DNA from: Facklamia sp050409585
GTDB lineage: Bacteria > Bacillota > Bacilli > Lactobacillales > Aerococcaceae
Reading direction: 5' to 3'
Length of the DNA: 64,000 nucleotides
Assembly: GCF_050409585.1 (NCBI RefSeq)
Contig: NZ_JBNUPE010000004.1
Coordinates: 1-64,000 of the forward strand
The notes beneath the pieces were generated by a model, which searched no databases, was not told the origin of the DNA, and worked only from the letters and a program-made list of their open reading frames with translations. Every line of letters begins with the position of its first letter. Position 1 is the first letter of the stretch. The translations under genes and the position numbers were made by a program. Below are positions 26,893 through 35,918 of the stretch, piece by piece.

Positions 26893-27846
26893 TTATTTTT
26901 CTTTTCGATCTAATAGAACAGCGATTAATATAACGATACCTTGAACAATTTGTTGATAAAAACTAGATACTCCAAGTAAGTTTAAACCATTATTCAACGT
27001 ACCAATGATTAAAGCGCCGACTAAGGTTCCAATGATGCGGCCATGACCTCCAGCCATACTTGTACCACCAATGACAACAGCAGCGATGGCATCCATTTCA
27101 TAAGCGACTCCAGCAGTTGGTTGCGCTGAGTTTAATCGTGAAGTTAAGATTAAACCTGCAGTGGCAGCCAAAGCCCCGGAGATAGTGTAGACAATAAGTT
27201 TAACTCGATGACTATTAATTCCAGCAATATAAGCCGCTTTTTCATTTCCTCCAACGGAAAAAGTTTTCCGTCCAAATGTTGTGCGATGCAAAAGCATGTA
27301 GAGAATGCCAAAAACAACCAACATTAGAAGAACCGGCACTGGAATTTTCCATAAATACCCCCTTCCAATGGATTCAAAAAATTGCCCCCCTTCAAATTTA
27401 GTGAGAGGATTTCCTCCCGTTAGTACCAAAGTTAATCCGCGATAGATAGTCATAGTTGAAAGGGTAGCAATAAATGGAACAACCTTCCCCTTAGTTATAA
27501 TTAATCCATTAATTGCTCCTAAAAGTCCCCCAAGTAAGACCCCAATTAAAACAGCAAGTATAGGGCTCATACCATACATCATTAAGTATGCGACTATCGC
27601 GCTTGACAAAGCTAAGACAGAGCCGACCGACAAGTCAATCCCCCCAGTGATAATGACAAAGGTCATACCGAATGCTATAAAGGCATTAATTGAGACTTGT
27701 CTAAGCAAATTAAGTAAATTATTTATTTTAATAAAATTTGGATTTAAGAGGGTAACGAGAACAAACAAAACAATTAAGGCCAATACTGGACCTAATCTTC
27801 TTAAATCAAATTGCTTTTTCGATGATTTCTTTTCAACTTTATCCAT
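26893..27846 (-). CDS. rbsC: Ribose ABC transporter, permease
   Basis: The 317-residue integral membrane protein has about eight to ten helices and the family segments GMTFVIITGGIDLSVGS, GLIITKGKVVPFIATL and AVVIGGTSMAGGHGRI. These are typical of RbsC in the branched sugar permease group. It forms the channel energised by RbsA. Its ATG overlaps the rbsA stop by one base. Length is normal for the family. Confidence 0.95.
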   Translation of the reverse strand: MDKVEKKSSKKQFDLRRLGPVLALIVLFVLVTLLNPNFIKINNLLNLLRQVSINAFIAFGMTFVIITGGIDLSVGSVLALSSAIVAYLMMYGMSPILAVLIGVLLGGLLGAINGLIITKGKVVPFIATLSTMTIYRGLTLVLTGGNPLTKFEGGQFFESIGRGYLWKIPVPVLLMLVVFGILYMLLHRTTFGRKTFSVGGNEKAAYIAGINSHRVKLIVYTISGALAATAGLILTSRLNSAQPTAGVAYEMDAIAAVVIGGTSMAGGHGRIIGTLVGALIIGTLNNGLNLLGVSSFYQQIVQGIVILIAVLLDRKEK

Positions 27847-29327
27847 TATTTTCCTCCTGTAGCTAAAGTCATGATGCGTTCTTCCGATAATTCTTCATGG
27901 GACAGACAGCCATTCAGTTTTCCTTCATGAATAACAAGTACACGGTCACTGACTCCAATTATTTCAGGTAAATCACTTGATACCATTATGATACCAACAC
28001 CTCGATCGGTTAATTCACGCATCAACAAGTATATTTCTCGTTTAGCACCGATATCCACTCCACGGGTAGGTTCATCCAAAATTAAAATTTGAGTTCCAGC
28101 AGCAATCCATTTGGCTAAGACCACTTTTTGCTGATTCCCACCAGATAGGGAAGTCACTGGTAGATGCATATCCATTGTCTTTATAGCCAAACGTTCGATG
28201 AGTAACTGCACAAAATCTTCTTCTTCCTTGGTGTGAATTAAACCGTTTTTAGAAAATTCTTTAAAAGCAGTGATTCCAATATTTTCTTTAATCGAAAAGT
28301 CTAAAATAAGGCCTTCCTCTTTACGGTTTTCAGTTAAGTAACCAATTCCTTGTTTAATAGCATGAAGTGGTGAAGAGAGAAGCACAGGCTGATTATTAAT
28401 TTTAATAGTTCCGCGCTCAATCGGAAGCAAGCCGAAGATAGCCGACATAATTTCTGTACGTCCTGCTCCCATCAGTCCAGACACACCGAGTATTTCCCCT
28501 TGTTTCAAAGTGAAAGAGATATCCTCAAATTTTTCACTCACCGTTAGCTTGTTAACTTCTAAAAGTGTACGGCCAACTTCTGAACGTTTACTCGGATAGT
28601 AATCCCCAATGTCTCGACCCACCATTGCACGAACAATTTCTTCCTCATCCGTGTTGGTAACATCTTTAGTCATAATCGAAATGCCATCGCGCATGACAGT
28701 GATACGGTCGCTTATTTGAAATATTTCCTTCAAGCGGTGCGAGATGTATACAATTGCGACTCCTTGTTGCTTAAGTTTTTGGATTATAGAAAAGAGTGTA
28801 TCAATTTCATGGTCTGACAAAGCAGCTGTCGGTTCATCCATGATAATAACAGAAGCATCGTTCATCAGTGTTTTGGCAATTTCAATTAGTTGTTGTTGAC
28901 CGATACTGAGTGTTCCCATCAAGGCATCAAGATCAATCTGAATACCTAATTCTTGCAAAATAGTTTTAGCTTTTAATTTCATGGTAGCTTGGTCACAGAA
29001 AAGGCCATATTTGGTAAGCTCTTTCCCCATAAACATGTTTTCTAAGACGGTCATCTTTGGCCAAGTTATCAATTCTTGATGAATAAAGCTAACGCCATTA
29101 TTTTCAGCATCTTTGGGATTATCAAACAATGATTCTTTTCCATTAATGGTAATCTTTCCTTGGTCAGCTGATAATAGACCGGTTAAAATGTTCATTAAAG
29201 TTGATTTTCCAGCTCCATTTTCACCCATTAGTGAATGGACTTCTCCACTTCTTAAGTCGAAGTTTACTCCTCTTAAGACTTGGTTGGCTGCAAACTGTTT
29301 ATGGATATTAGTCATTTGAATTTCCAT
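27846..29327 (-). CDS. rbsA: Ribose ABC transporter, double ATPase
   Basis: The 493-residue protein carries two ABC modules. The first has Walker A GENGAGKSTLM, signature LSIGQQQLIEIAK and Walker B VIIMDEPTAAL. The second has a degenerate P-loop (GLMGAGRTEIM), signature LSGGNQQKVVLAK and ILILDEPTRGVD. This asymmetric pair is normal for RbsA and the related sugar ATPases. It powers ribose uptake with RbsC and RbsB. It is followed directly by rbsC and lies 11 bases after rbsD. Confidence 0.96.
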   Translation of the reverse strand: MEIQMTNIHKQFAANQVLRGVNFDLRSGEVHSLMGENGAGKSTLMNILTGLLSADQGKITINGKESLFDNPKDAENNGVSFIHQELITWPKMTVLENMFMGKELTKYGLFCDQATMKLKAKTILQELGIQIDLDALMGTLSIGQQQLIEIAKTLMNDASVIIMDEPTAALSDHEIDTLFSIIQKLKQQGVAIVYISHRLKEIFQISDRITVMRDGISIMTKDVTNTDEEEIVRAMVGRDIGDYYPSKRSEVGRTLLEVNKLTVSEKFEDISFTLKQGEILGVSGLMGAGRTEIMSAIFGLLPIERGTIKINNQPVLLSSPLHAIKQGIGYLTENRKEEGLILDFSIKENIGITAFKEFSKNGLIHTKEEEDFVQLLIERLAIKTMDMHLPVTSLSGGNQQKVVLAKWIAAGTQILILDEPTRGVDIGAKREIYLLMRELTDRGVGIIMVSSDLPEIIGVSDRVLVIHEGKLNGCLSHEELSEERIMTLATGGK

Positions 29328-29338
29328 AATACTCCCCC

Positions 29339-29737
29339 CTAGAAAATGACGCCTGATTGCAAAATAATATTTGCATAAGGAGTCGCCTCACCTGTTCTTA
29401 TGATCGCTTTGCTTTTATGGGTCTGCTTCTTGAATGAGTCATGATCTATAAATTGAATCTCAATAAGTGGATTTACTAATTGCTGGATTTCAGCTAGCAA
29501 ATTCGGATTATATTGTTTGATTTCTTCGGCGAGAATAATCCGTTCAATTTTCATATCACTCATTACTGTTTTTAAAACACTGATAAAATCAGGCTCACCT
29601 AAGCGAATAGCTAAATCAATTTTTTCTACATGCGTTGTGATAGGAAGACCACAATCTGCAATTGTTAGTTGATCAGTATGGCCCATATCGGATAAAACTT
29701 TGGAGATATGACTATTTAATATCCCATGTTTTTTCAA
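29339..29737 (-). CDS. rbsD: D-ribose pyranase
   Basis: The 132-residue protein interconverts beta-pyranose and beta-furanose forms of ribose so that ribokinase can use them. It begins MKKHGILNSHISKVLSDMGH, and the catalytic His20 falls in place when the TTG at 29737 is used. A GGAG motif ten bases upstream supports this start; a GTG at 29746 is too close to it. The coding region overlaps the rbsK end by 26 bases. The C-terminal GEATPYANIILQSGVIF is typical of RbsD. Confidence 0.93.
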   Translation of the reverse strand: MKKHGILNSHISKVLSDMGHTDQLTIADCGLPITTHVEKIDLAIRLGEPDFISVLKTVMSDMKIERIILAEEIKQYNPNLLAEIQQLVNPLIEIQFIDHDSFKKQTHKSKAIIRTGEATPYANIILQSGVIF

Positions 29738-30620
29738 AATATACACTCTCCTTCATTTGTTTGATAGTAGGCATTCCTTTTTGAGCCCCTTCTTTTCCGA
29801 TTGATAGGGCGGCGGCTAAGTTGGCAAAACGAATTGCTTCTTCGAGTTCGAACTGGTTGCCAATAGCAAAGGCGAGCGCACCATTGAATGTATCACCAGC
29901 CCCAGTAGTATCTACAATTTGATCAACTTTATAGGAAGGGACTTCAATAAGTTCATGTCCATTATGAAAGACGGCCCCTTGAGCTCCTAAGGTTACAATC
30001 ATTTTGTTCGGATATTGAGCCAGAACTTCTGCCATTTCTTGATCTGGGAACATTAAGAGAAATTCATGTTCATTAGGTGTGATGTAATCGATAGCTGCCA
30101 TCAATTGTGGATTAAATGAGCGAGCGGGCGCAGGGTTATATATTATTTGACAAGAGGCATCAGCCATTTGTTGTATAAGGGTTTCAACCGTTTCGATGGG
30201 ACTTTCATTTTGGATTAGAATTAAATCACAGGTAGTGAGAAATGCTTGCTCTTTTAGAACTTGTTCGCTTGAATAAGCATCATTAGCTCCCGCTACATAA
30301 ATGATCGTATTTTCGCCTTCAACAACATTAATAATGGCAGAACCTGAAGGAAGCTGCTTCTTTGTTTTAATGTGTGAAACTTCAATCCGGTTATTTTGCA
30401 AATTGGCTATTAAACTTTCACCAAATTTATCAGCTCCCACTGCTCCTAACATATAAGTTTCTGCACCCAGTCGGCTGGTTGCAACGGCTTGATTAGCTCC
30501 TTTGCCACCAAAATAAGTTTCAAAGTATTCCCCAAAAATAGTCTCTCCAGCTTGGGGTCTTCGTTTAGAAGTCACCACAAAATCAGTAGATATACTTCCA
30601 ATGACTGCAATTTTTACCAT
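29712..30620 (-). CDS. rbsK: Ribokinase
   Basis: The 302-residue PfkB-family kinase phosphorylates ribose at O5. Seen are the first PfkB motif FGGKGANQAVATSRLGAETY and the second, VDTTGAGDTFNGALAFAIG, which holds the catalytic Asp in GAGD. The N-terminus IGSISTDFVV is typical. Its start overlaps the rbsR stop by one base and its end overlaps rbsD, giving a tightly packed operon. Normal length. Confidence 0.96.
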   Translation of the reverse strand: MVKIAVIGSISTDFVVTSKRRPQAGETIFGEYFETYFGGKGANQAVATSRLGAETYMLGAVGADKFGESLIANLQNNRIEVSHIKTKKQLPSGSAIINVVEGENTIIYVAGANDAYSSEQVLKEQAFLTTCDLILIQNESPIETVETLIQQMADASCQIIYNPAPARSFNPQLMAAIDYITPNEHEFLLMFPDQEMAEVLAQYPNKMIVTLGAQGAVFHNGHELIEVPSYKVDQIVDTTGAGDTFNGALAFAIGNQFELEEAIRFANLAAALSIGKEGAQKGMPTIKQMKESVYFEKTWDIK

Positions 30621-31600
30621 TATTTTACCTCCCTTAAAGAATTTCTTTTTAATAATCGCGGTTTGACTTGGATGATTTTAGACATTTCAGGATCTATTTG
30701 TTGGTTAATAATAGCTAGTAACAATTCTGTTCCCTGATAACCTATTTTATAAGCCGGTTGTTCAATGGTAGTTAAACTCGGATGGGCATAGGCTCCAAAG
30801 ACAATTCCATCATACCCAATGATTTGGACATCTTCTGGGATAATAGAACCTAATTGATTCCAAGCTTGGATAAGGGCTAAAGCATAGATATCATTAGGAG
30901 CAATCACCGTATCAATATTGGGATAGTCACGAATAATCTCCTTGGCAACTTGATCTGCAAATTCTGTCTGGAAGGACGGAGTAGAATATATCTGATAGTC
31001 GATTTTATATTGATCAAATACAGACTGTATTCCTTGTAAACGCATTTTAGACACTTGAATATCCATTGGACCCGTCATAATCAAAATAGAGCCATGATTA
31101 GTTTCAAGAATAGTTTGTCCAATGAGTTCTCCGCCATAAAAATCATCAGAGATTACTGCAAACCGATCTTGATCATTCATCCGGTCTAATGAGACGGTTG
31201 GAACGTCCTCAGGTGTGTTTAGATGAGTCCCATCAATTTTGATTAATCCAGCGACTTTATATTGTTTAAAAAAATTAAGATAGTTCTCACCAATCGTTTC
31301 TTGGCCTTCGGTATTGCCTAATAAAAGCATATAGTCGTGTTGCAAGGCACATTGTTCGACTCCCTTGATTAAAGAAGGAAAATAAGGGTTAGTAATATCT
31401 GGAACCAATAAACCAAGAATTTTCATCGACTGTTTATTTAAAGATCTAGCAATTTCATTAGGGATATAATCTAATTTTTTAATCGCCGAAAGAATCTTTT
31501 GTTTGGATTGTTCGCTCACATAACCACTGTTATTCATCAAGCGCGAAACAGTTGCGACTGAAACGCCTGCTTCATTTGCCACATCACGAATTGTCACCAA
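30620..31600 (-). CDS. rbsR: LacI-family ribose operon repressor
   Basis: The 326-residue protein has a LacI HTH (TIRDVANEAGVSVATVSRLM), the hinge helix region (LDYIPNEIARSLN) and a sugar-binding core like that of RbsB. With ribose or a phosphorylated derivative as ligand it would release the operator. I chose the TTG at 31600, giving MVTIRDVA, because GGAGG lies ten bases before it; the GTG at 31609 abuts the GGAGG. It is the first gene of its own operon and the operator lies between promoter and start, so it is autoregulated. Confidence 0.92.
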   Translation of the reverse strand: MVTIRDVANEAGVSVATVSRLMNNSGYVSEQSKQKILSAIKKLDYIPNEIARSLNKQSMKILGLLVPDITNPYFPSLIKGVEQCALQHDYMLLLGNTEGQETIGENYLNFFKQYKVAGLIKIDGTHLNTPEDVPTVSLDRMNDQDRFAVISDDFYGGELIGQTILETNHGSILIMTGPMDIQVSKMRLQGIQSVFDQYKIDYQIYSTPSFQTEFADQVAKEIIRDYPNIDTVIAPNDIYALALIQAWNQLGSIIPEDVQIIGYDGIVFGAYAHPSLTTIEQPAYKIGYQGTELLLAIINQQIDPEMSKIIQVKPRLLKRNSLREVK

Positions 31601-31615
31601 AAACTTCACACCTCC

Positions 31616-31637
31616 ATGTGTAACCGTTTACACACAT
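31616..31637. promoter_or_regulatory. RbsR operator overlapping a cre-type sequence
   Basis: TGTGTAA-CCGT-TTACACA is an 18-bp palindrome typical of LacI-family sites. Its core TGTAACCGTTTACA also fully matches the CcpA cre pattern TGNAANCGNNNNCA, so CcpA could share the site. It lies one base past the -10 element, across the likely transcription start. Confidence 0.8.
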
Positions 31638-31638
31638 T

Positions 31639-31666
31639 ATTATATTAATTTTTTTTAGTTTGTCAA
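31639..31666 (-). promoter_or_regulatory. Near-consensus rbs operon promoter
   Basis: On the minus strand TTGACA (31666-31661) and TATAAT (31644-31639) are both perfect and separated by 16 bases with an A-rich spacer. A promoter this strong would depend on the adjacent operator for control. Confidence 0.85.
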
Positions 31667-31700
31667 GAAGAAAGGTTTAATGAGTTTTTGCATTATCTAA

Positions 31701-31730
31701 AGCCCCTAATTCGCAATTCAATTAGGAGCT
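31701..31730. terminator. Hairpin, possible weak terminator
   Basis: AGCCCCTAATT and AATTAGGAGCT are inverted repeats with one mismatch. T runs are short on both sides, so termination is uncertain. The remainder of 31667-32035 holds no gene I can support. Confidence 0.4.
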
Positions 31731-32035
31731 TAAAAAAGTGAAACGTCTCAAACTTACTCAAGCGTTATAATCCTACCGATTAAAAACGAAGGAAGCTGTA
31801 TTTCAACCTATTTTAACAACCCATATTGTTTCAATGAATGAATTAAAGGACGCACTCTAAGGGACACGACTAATAAGTGTCTCAGAAGCCGTTAAAAAAT
31901 TTAGACGTAAACTATTTAATATTTTCTTACTTCTTTGTATGGAACGAGATTTGCACGGGGGGGTAAAATTTAGAGCATTCTTTTTTATAAAAACTCTTGA
32001 CTCTCTAAAGTAAGAATAATAAACTATTATCGACG

Positions 32036-32048
32036 ATACCGTCGGTAT
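32036..32048. promoter_or_regulatory. Palindromic operator of the TetR/MATE operon
   Basis: ATACCGTCGGTAT is a perfect palindrome around a central base. It lies downstream of a possible promoter (TTGACT at 31997, TAAACT at 32020, 17-base spacing) and 20 bases before the TetR start, a natural site for autorepression. Confidence 0.65.
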
Positions 32049-32067
32049 ATAAAAAAGGGGGGGTTGC

Positions 32068-32697
32068 ATGTGCTCGGCTAGGCGATTAAAGCCAGAAGAA
32101 AGAAAAAATGAAATTAAAGAAGCAGCCAGAAAAGTATTTGTTAGTAAAGGGTTCGCTAATACTACGATGGAAGATATTATTAACGAAACGACCATGTCTA
32201 AAGGAGGCTTCTATCATTATTATAAAAGCACCATTGATATTCTTCATGACCTAATGGTTGATGGGATACATTATAGAAATGAAGTAATCAAATCCAACTT
32301 AAGTGAGTTCAAGCAAGGGTATGAAATAGAGTTTATAGCAAAACAACTCGTCGAAAAAATACTGGATGATAATTTATATATGGAAATTTATGTCCAATTT
32401 TTAATTGAAAAAAAGAGAAGCAAAAAGCTCAATAGTATCTTTAACCAGTTAAAAGCACAAAGTAGGGAAGAATTTAGTCAGCTTCAAAGGAATGTTCCAG
32501 AATTTTTATTGAATGATGCACTCTATGATTTTGTGACAGATTTTATTAATTCAATGATTTTAGGGGCAGATATTTTAGAAGCTAGAGATAATTTTAAAAA
32601 AAATAAAGAAATTATAGAAAAAATGTTTGTAGCACTTTTCAAAGAAGGGAGAAAACAAAATGGAAAAAACAATGAAAGAAAGACTTTTAACGGATAA
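32068..32697 (+). CDS. TetR-family repressor of a MATE efflux gene
   Basis: The 209-residue regulator has a TetR HTH: KEAARKVFVSKGFANTTMED, then MSKGGFYHYYKSTIDILHDL. The C-terminal ligand domain is all-helical and unlike named subfamilies I know. Its 3' end overlaps the MATE gene by 38 bases, so it almost surely controls that pump through the palindrome upstream. The ribosome binding site lies in a run of seven G just before the ATG; slippage in that run could change expression. Confidence 0.85.
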   Translation: MCSARRLKPEERKNEIKEAARKVFVSKGFANTTMEDIINETTMSKGGFYHYYKSTIDILHDLMVDGIHYRNEVIKSNLSEFKQGYEIEFIAKQLVEKILDDNLYMEIYVQFLIEKKRSKKLNSIFNQLKAQSREEFSQLQRNVPEFLLNDALYDFVTDFINSMILGADILEARDNFKKNKEIIEKMFVALFKEGRKQNGKNNERKTFNG

Positions 32698-34009
32698 TCT
32701 TGTTCGACTTATGTTTCATCAGGCTGTTCCAGCTGTACTCGGTATGCTCGTTATCGGGCTGTTTCCTTTGATGGATGGAATTTTTGCTGGAAATATTTTA
32801 GGAGAAGCTGCCATGACGGCTTGCTCTGTTTCTGCGCCGATTACTTTTGTAAATAATGGCGTATCGACACTGATTGGAATAGGGAGTGCTTCTATTTTAT
32901 CAAGAGCCTTAGGAGAGGGTGATCAGGAGAAAATCGATAAGATAATGGGGAACTTAGTTTATTGGGTAATTGTATTATCACTTTTGATTACAGTATTTGG
33001 AATCTTTTTATCTCCTTATTTTCTAGATTTATTAGGAGCAAGTGGAGCAATCAAAGAGCTAGGTCTTCGATACGTGAGAATTATTTTCGCAGGGTCATTT
33101 TTTATCAATTATGTTCAATCATCTAATATGGTCATGCGAGGCGAAGGCCAAGTAAAAAAGGCTATGCTGATAATGGGGCTTGGAGCAATTCTCAATATAA
33201 TTCTTGACCCTATTTTCATGATTGCGATGGGAGAATATGGAATAGAAGGAGCAGCCTTAGCTACAATCTTGGCTCAATCTGTTCAAGCAGGGTTTACCTT
33301 GTATTATTTCCGTTATAAGAGTGATGTTGTAAAGATAGGAAAAATCAAAAAGGCTAATGAACTTTCTAAAGAAATGGTGGGGGTAGGTATTTCAGCTATG
33401 CTCATGCAGATTTTATTTATGGTTCAACAAAGCTTGTTATATCGACAAGCCTTTCAATATGGAAGTGATGAGTGGGCAACACTAATGGCTGCGACCTTGA
33501 GGTTTTATGGCTTCTCATTTATTCCACTTTGGGGTATGAGTCAAGCCCTTCAACCTATTATAGGGGCTAATTTTGGAGCGAAGCAGTATGCAAGAGTTAA
33601 AGAAACGATGAAGATTTTTATCCTATCAGGTACTATATTATCTTTAGTGTTCTACCTACCGGCACAATTTTTCCCTGCAAGAATATTTGGTTTATTTAAC
33701 GTGAGCGAAGAAATTATCCAACGTGGAGTGGGGCATTTTAGACTGTTTTTCTCAGTATATATACTTTATGCAGCTATGAATATGGCAATCACATTTTTCC
33801 AATCGATTGGCAATGGTAAAAAAGCTGGGATTATTGTTCTGTTAAGACAACTTATTTTATTCGTACCAGCTTTGCTTATCTTACCTGGAATATTTGGAAG
33901 TGGGGCTGTTTGGTGGGCAGAAGCACTAGTTGATTTGATTGTAATTCTTATTGCTTTAGCCATGATGGTCCAAGAAATAAAAGCTTTTAAGCAAGCGGAA
34001 TTCATTTAA
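32660..34009 (+). CDS. MATE-family multidrug efflux transporter (MepA-like)
   Basis: The 449-residue protein has the twelve-helix pattern of MATE pumps, opening with LVRLMFHQAVPAVLGMLVIG and MDGIFAGNILGEAAMTACS, and including GEGQVKKAMLIMGLGAILN and PLWGMSQALQPIIGANFGA in the second half. These fit the MepA-type subgroup that exports cationic drugs with Na+ or H+. GGGAG eight bases before the ATG supports the start inside the end of the TetR gene. Full length, no damage seen. Substrate unknown. Confidence 0.9.
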   Translation: MEKTMKERLLTDNLVRLMFHQAVPAVLGMLVIGLFPLMDGIFAGNILGEAAMTACSVSAPITFVNNGVSTLIGIGSASILSRALGEGDQEKIDKIMGNLVYWVIVLSLLITVFGIFLSPYFLDLLGASGAIKELGLRYVRIIFAGSFFINYVQSSNMVMRGEGQVKKAMLIMGLGAILNIILDPIFMIAMGEYGIEGAALATILAQSVQAGFTLYYFRYKSDVVKIGKIKKANELSKEMVGVGISAMLMQILFMVQQSLLYRQAFQYGSDEWATLMAATLRFYGFSFIPLWGMSQALQPIIGANFGAKQYARVKETMKIFILSGTILSLVFYLPAQFFPARIFGLFNVSEEIIQRGVGHFRLFFSVYILYAAMNMAITFFQSIGNGKKAGIIVLLRQLILFVPALLILPGIFGSGAVWWAEALVDLIVILIALAMMVQEIKAFKQAEFI

Positions 34010-34514
34010 TTTTTAGTGCCTATCAACCAATAGCGGAGGAAGGAGAAGGCAACTCATTTCTTTAAGAGTTTATCTATATTACAAGAATGGTTACGTCTCT
34101 ACTAAAAAGCTAAATGTTACTGCTAAAATGGAAATAATCATTAAAAGCCAATCTTTGCATAATTTTTTTGTTATATATGACGGATTATGGCAAGCAGTAC
34201 TTAGAAAGAAATTTTAGCTCAGGTTTCACTACTCACTATAGATGAATAATTCTTGTGAAAGAAACCCATTTAGAAAGAAATTTAAAAGCAAAAGAATATC
34301 CGTAATACGATCAAGCACTTGTCTCTTAGAGATAAGTGCTTTTGATTATAATAGTTTTTAGTCATCGAGGCTTATGGTAAATTAAACTGGAAGGATTAGT
34401 GATAATAATGACGGTAATGAAGACTATAAGATGGATAGAAACAGAGGGCGGCTATTCGTTTAAAAATAAGACTACTTTAAAAGGGCAGCTATTACTTACA
34501 AAAATATTGAAACC

Positions 34515-34673
34515 ATTGGGAGTCTTTCCGCTAATAAAGGATGGTCTAAAGAATTCAATCTTCTTTCATGGAATAAGTGTCCTGCTAAATAGGGCCTTGG
34601 AGATTGTTTACCTGATCATGATAAGATGGGCAAAGGAGTTACTTTAACGGATGAGGAAGTCAAGCAATTATGA
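34515..34673 (+). pseudogene. PC4/YdbC-like ssDNA-binding protein remnant
   Basis: The frame reads GSLSANKGWSKEFNLLSWNK, a TAG, then DHDKMGKGVTLTDEEVKQL. This matches the C-terminal part of the YdbC family, a PC4-like fold (GWxKELNLVSWN and MGKGITLTEEE in relatives). The interior stop and the missing N-terminus make it dead. A longer open frame over the same DNA (34399-34647) is an out-of-frame shadow. Confidence 0.65.
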
Positions 34674-34890
34674 GTTATTAAAAACAATGGAATCTTAACC
34701 GGTTAAAGGGTATTTTTAATCAGTGAAGGGCACTCTTTTTTAGGCGTAATGTTTAATGGAGTCAACAGTTAGGAGGCTTCGTTTCTAATCCTAATCAATT
34801 TACCTTTGAAGGGGAAATTTCAGGACTGAAATTAGCTACTTTTAAATTCTCAATGCCAGCAATAGGTCGTGGCTTGTTCACTAGCTCTCT

Positions 34891-34978
34891 TTCCCTGACA
34901 TGAAATAAGTTCTAAGATCTTGAGACGATTAGGATCGGCGATTGCTTTTAGTAATAAACTAAGTTCTTCTCAATTCAT
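34891..34978 (-). pseudogene. ArsR/SmtB-type regulator, N-terminal remnant
   Basis: The reverse strand reads Met-Asn-stop, then EELSLLLKAIADPNRLKIL and ELISCQGK, the opening of an ArsR-type HTH protein with its ADPNRLKIL signature. A TGA at the third codon and absence of the rest make it a fragment. A palindrome of operator type remains just upstream. Confidence 0.6.
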
Positions 34979-34992
34979 TTACATTCTCTTAT

Positions 34993-35008
34993 ATAGACGG
35001 TTGTCTAT
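34993..35008. promoter_or_regulatory. Palindrome upstream of the dead ArsR-type gene
   Basis: ATAGAC-GGTT-GTCTAT is a 6-bp inverted repeat around four bases, about 15 bases before the ArsR fragment start. It looks like its former operator. Confidence 0.45.
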
Positions 35009-35188
35009 CTATGGCTTCGTTTTACTCCTCATAGCTTGTAAGTCAAAAAAATAGAGTTTAAGCAGCAGGAGCGTCTTTTATATCGGTCATTCCGAAGTTA
35101 GATTCTCTAAATATTAACTATGAATAGCTAAGACTTTAAAGCGTTTTTTTGATAAAATTAATGAGACAAATCAATTGGAGTGAAAATA

Positions 35189-35683
35189 TTGGAAAAAATG
35201 AATCGAGCGATTGCAAAGCTGATTTTATCGTTCAAAGAGCTAAATGGTATCGGCAATAAATCAATACTTAAACGATTAAAAGAAAATACAAACATCTTGC
35301 AGGTGGATAGTTTTAAGACACTAGCTTTTTAACTAATTAAATATACCGATGCTTAATAAAGCTTTAAATTGAACAAATAAAAATTGGGAGACTATCTATC
35401 AAGCATGCGATTAGACACACACCTATTAGCATTTTCGACTATAGTGAACGTTTAGGAGAAGCCTTTCGATTAAAGCAAAGTTTCAGTGGAAATGTAAAAT
35501 ATATCGATAAACAATCTGTCCTTCCTATATTCCGAGAGGAAAGTGTAAGACAGTTCAACTTATTAATGGAAGAGTCTAGAGAAAAAAGTTGAAAGATTAT
35601 CTATTGAAAGAAAGGAGCATGAAAAGACAAAAGCAGGAGTGGAACAAGCTGATTTATTTGAAGAGATAAGCTATGAATTATAA
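35189..35683 (+). pseudogene. Unrecognised decayed gene
   Basis: Three frames together give protein-like sequence: a start with LEKMNRAIAKLILSFKELNG followed by IGNKSILKRLKEN (helix-hairpin-helix-like), then HTPISIFDYSERLGEAF and KQSFSGNVKYIDKQSVLPIF, then EHEKTKAGVEQADLFEE. Stops at 35330 and 35590 and two frame changes break it. The first piece resembles a GIG-type hairpin DNA-binding motif. I cannot name the family. Confidence 0.4.
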
Positions 35684-35918
35684 TGCATTGTTAGAAAACC
35701 ATCACTTTGTTTTTGGAGGAATAGTGTATCCTACTAGAACCAAAGCCTATGCTGGAACTTTTTCATTTTATAGGAGGACAATAGGTTACAAAGTTTTACT
35801 AAAAAGCCTAAATAATAGAAAGATTACAAACGGCCATTCACTAACCCCACCTATAACCACTAAAAAAAGGGAGTGAATTTCATGAGAATTTAGCAATCTA
35901 ATTAAGGAGCTGATTTAT

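Larger units (their letters stand above)
34010..35918. other. 1.9-kb stretch of gene remains
   Basis: Between the MATE gene and the unknown protein at 35919 there is no intact gene. It holds the YdbC-like and ArsR fragments, a palindrome and the unrecognised decayed gene listed separately. 34010-34390 shows nothing coding. The 67-codon frame at 35673-35876 has no family-like sequence or ribosome binding site. Confidence 0.55.

Noticed and set aside
31857..32195. 112-codon minus-strand frame over the TetR start
   Set aside because: It overlaps the real TetR gene and its operator on the opposite strand, and its protein has no recognisable feature.
34399..34647. 82-codon open frame between the MATE gene and the unknown protein
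   Set aside because: Another frame of the same DNA reads as the YdbC-like remnant, so this frame is a shadow.
35673..35876. 67-codon frame starting MNYNALLENHH
   Set aside because: It begins inside the end of a decayed gene, has no ribosome binding site and no family-like sequence.
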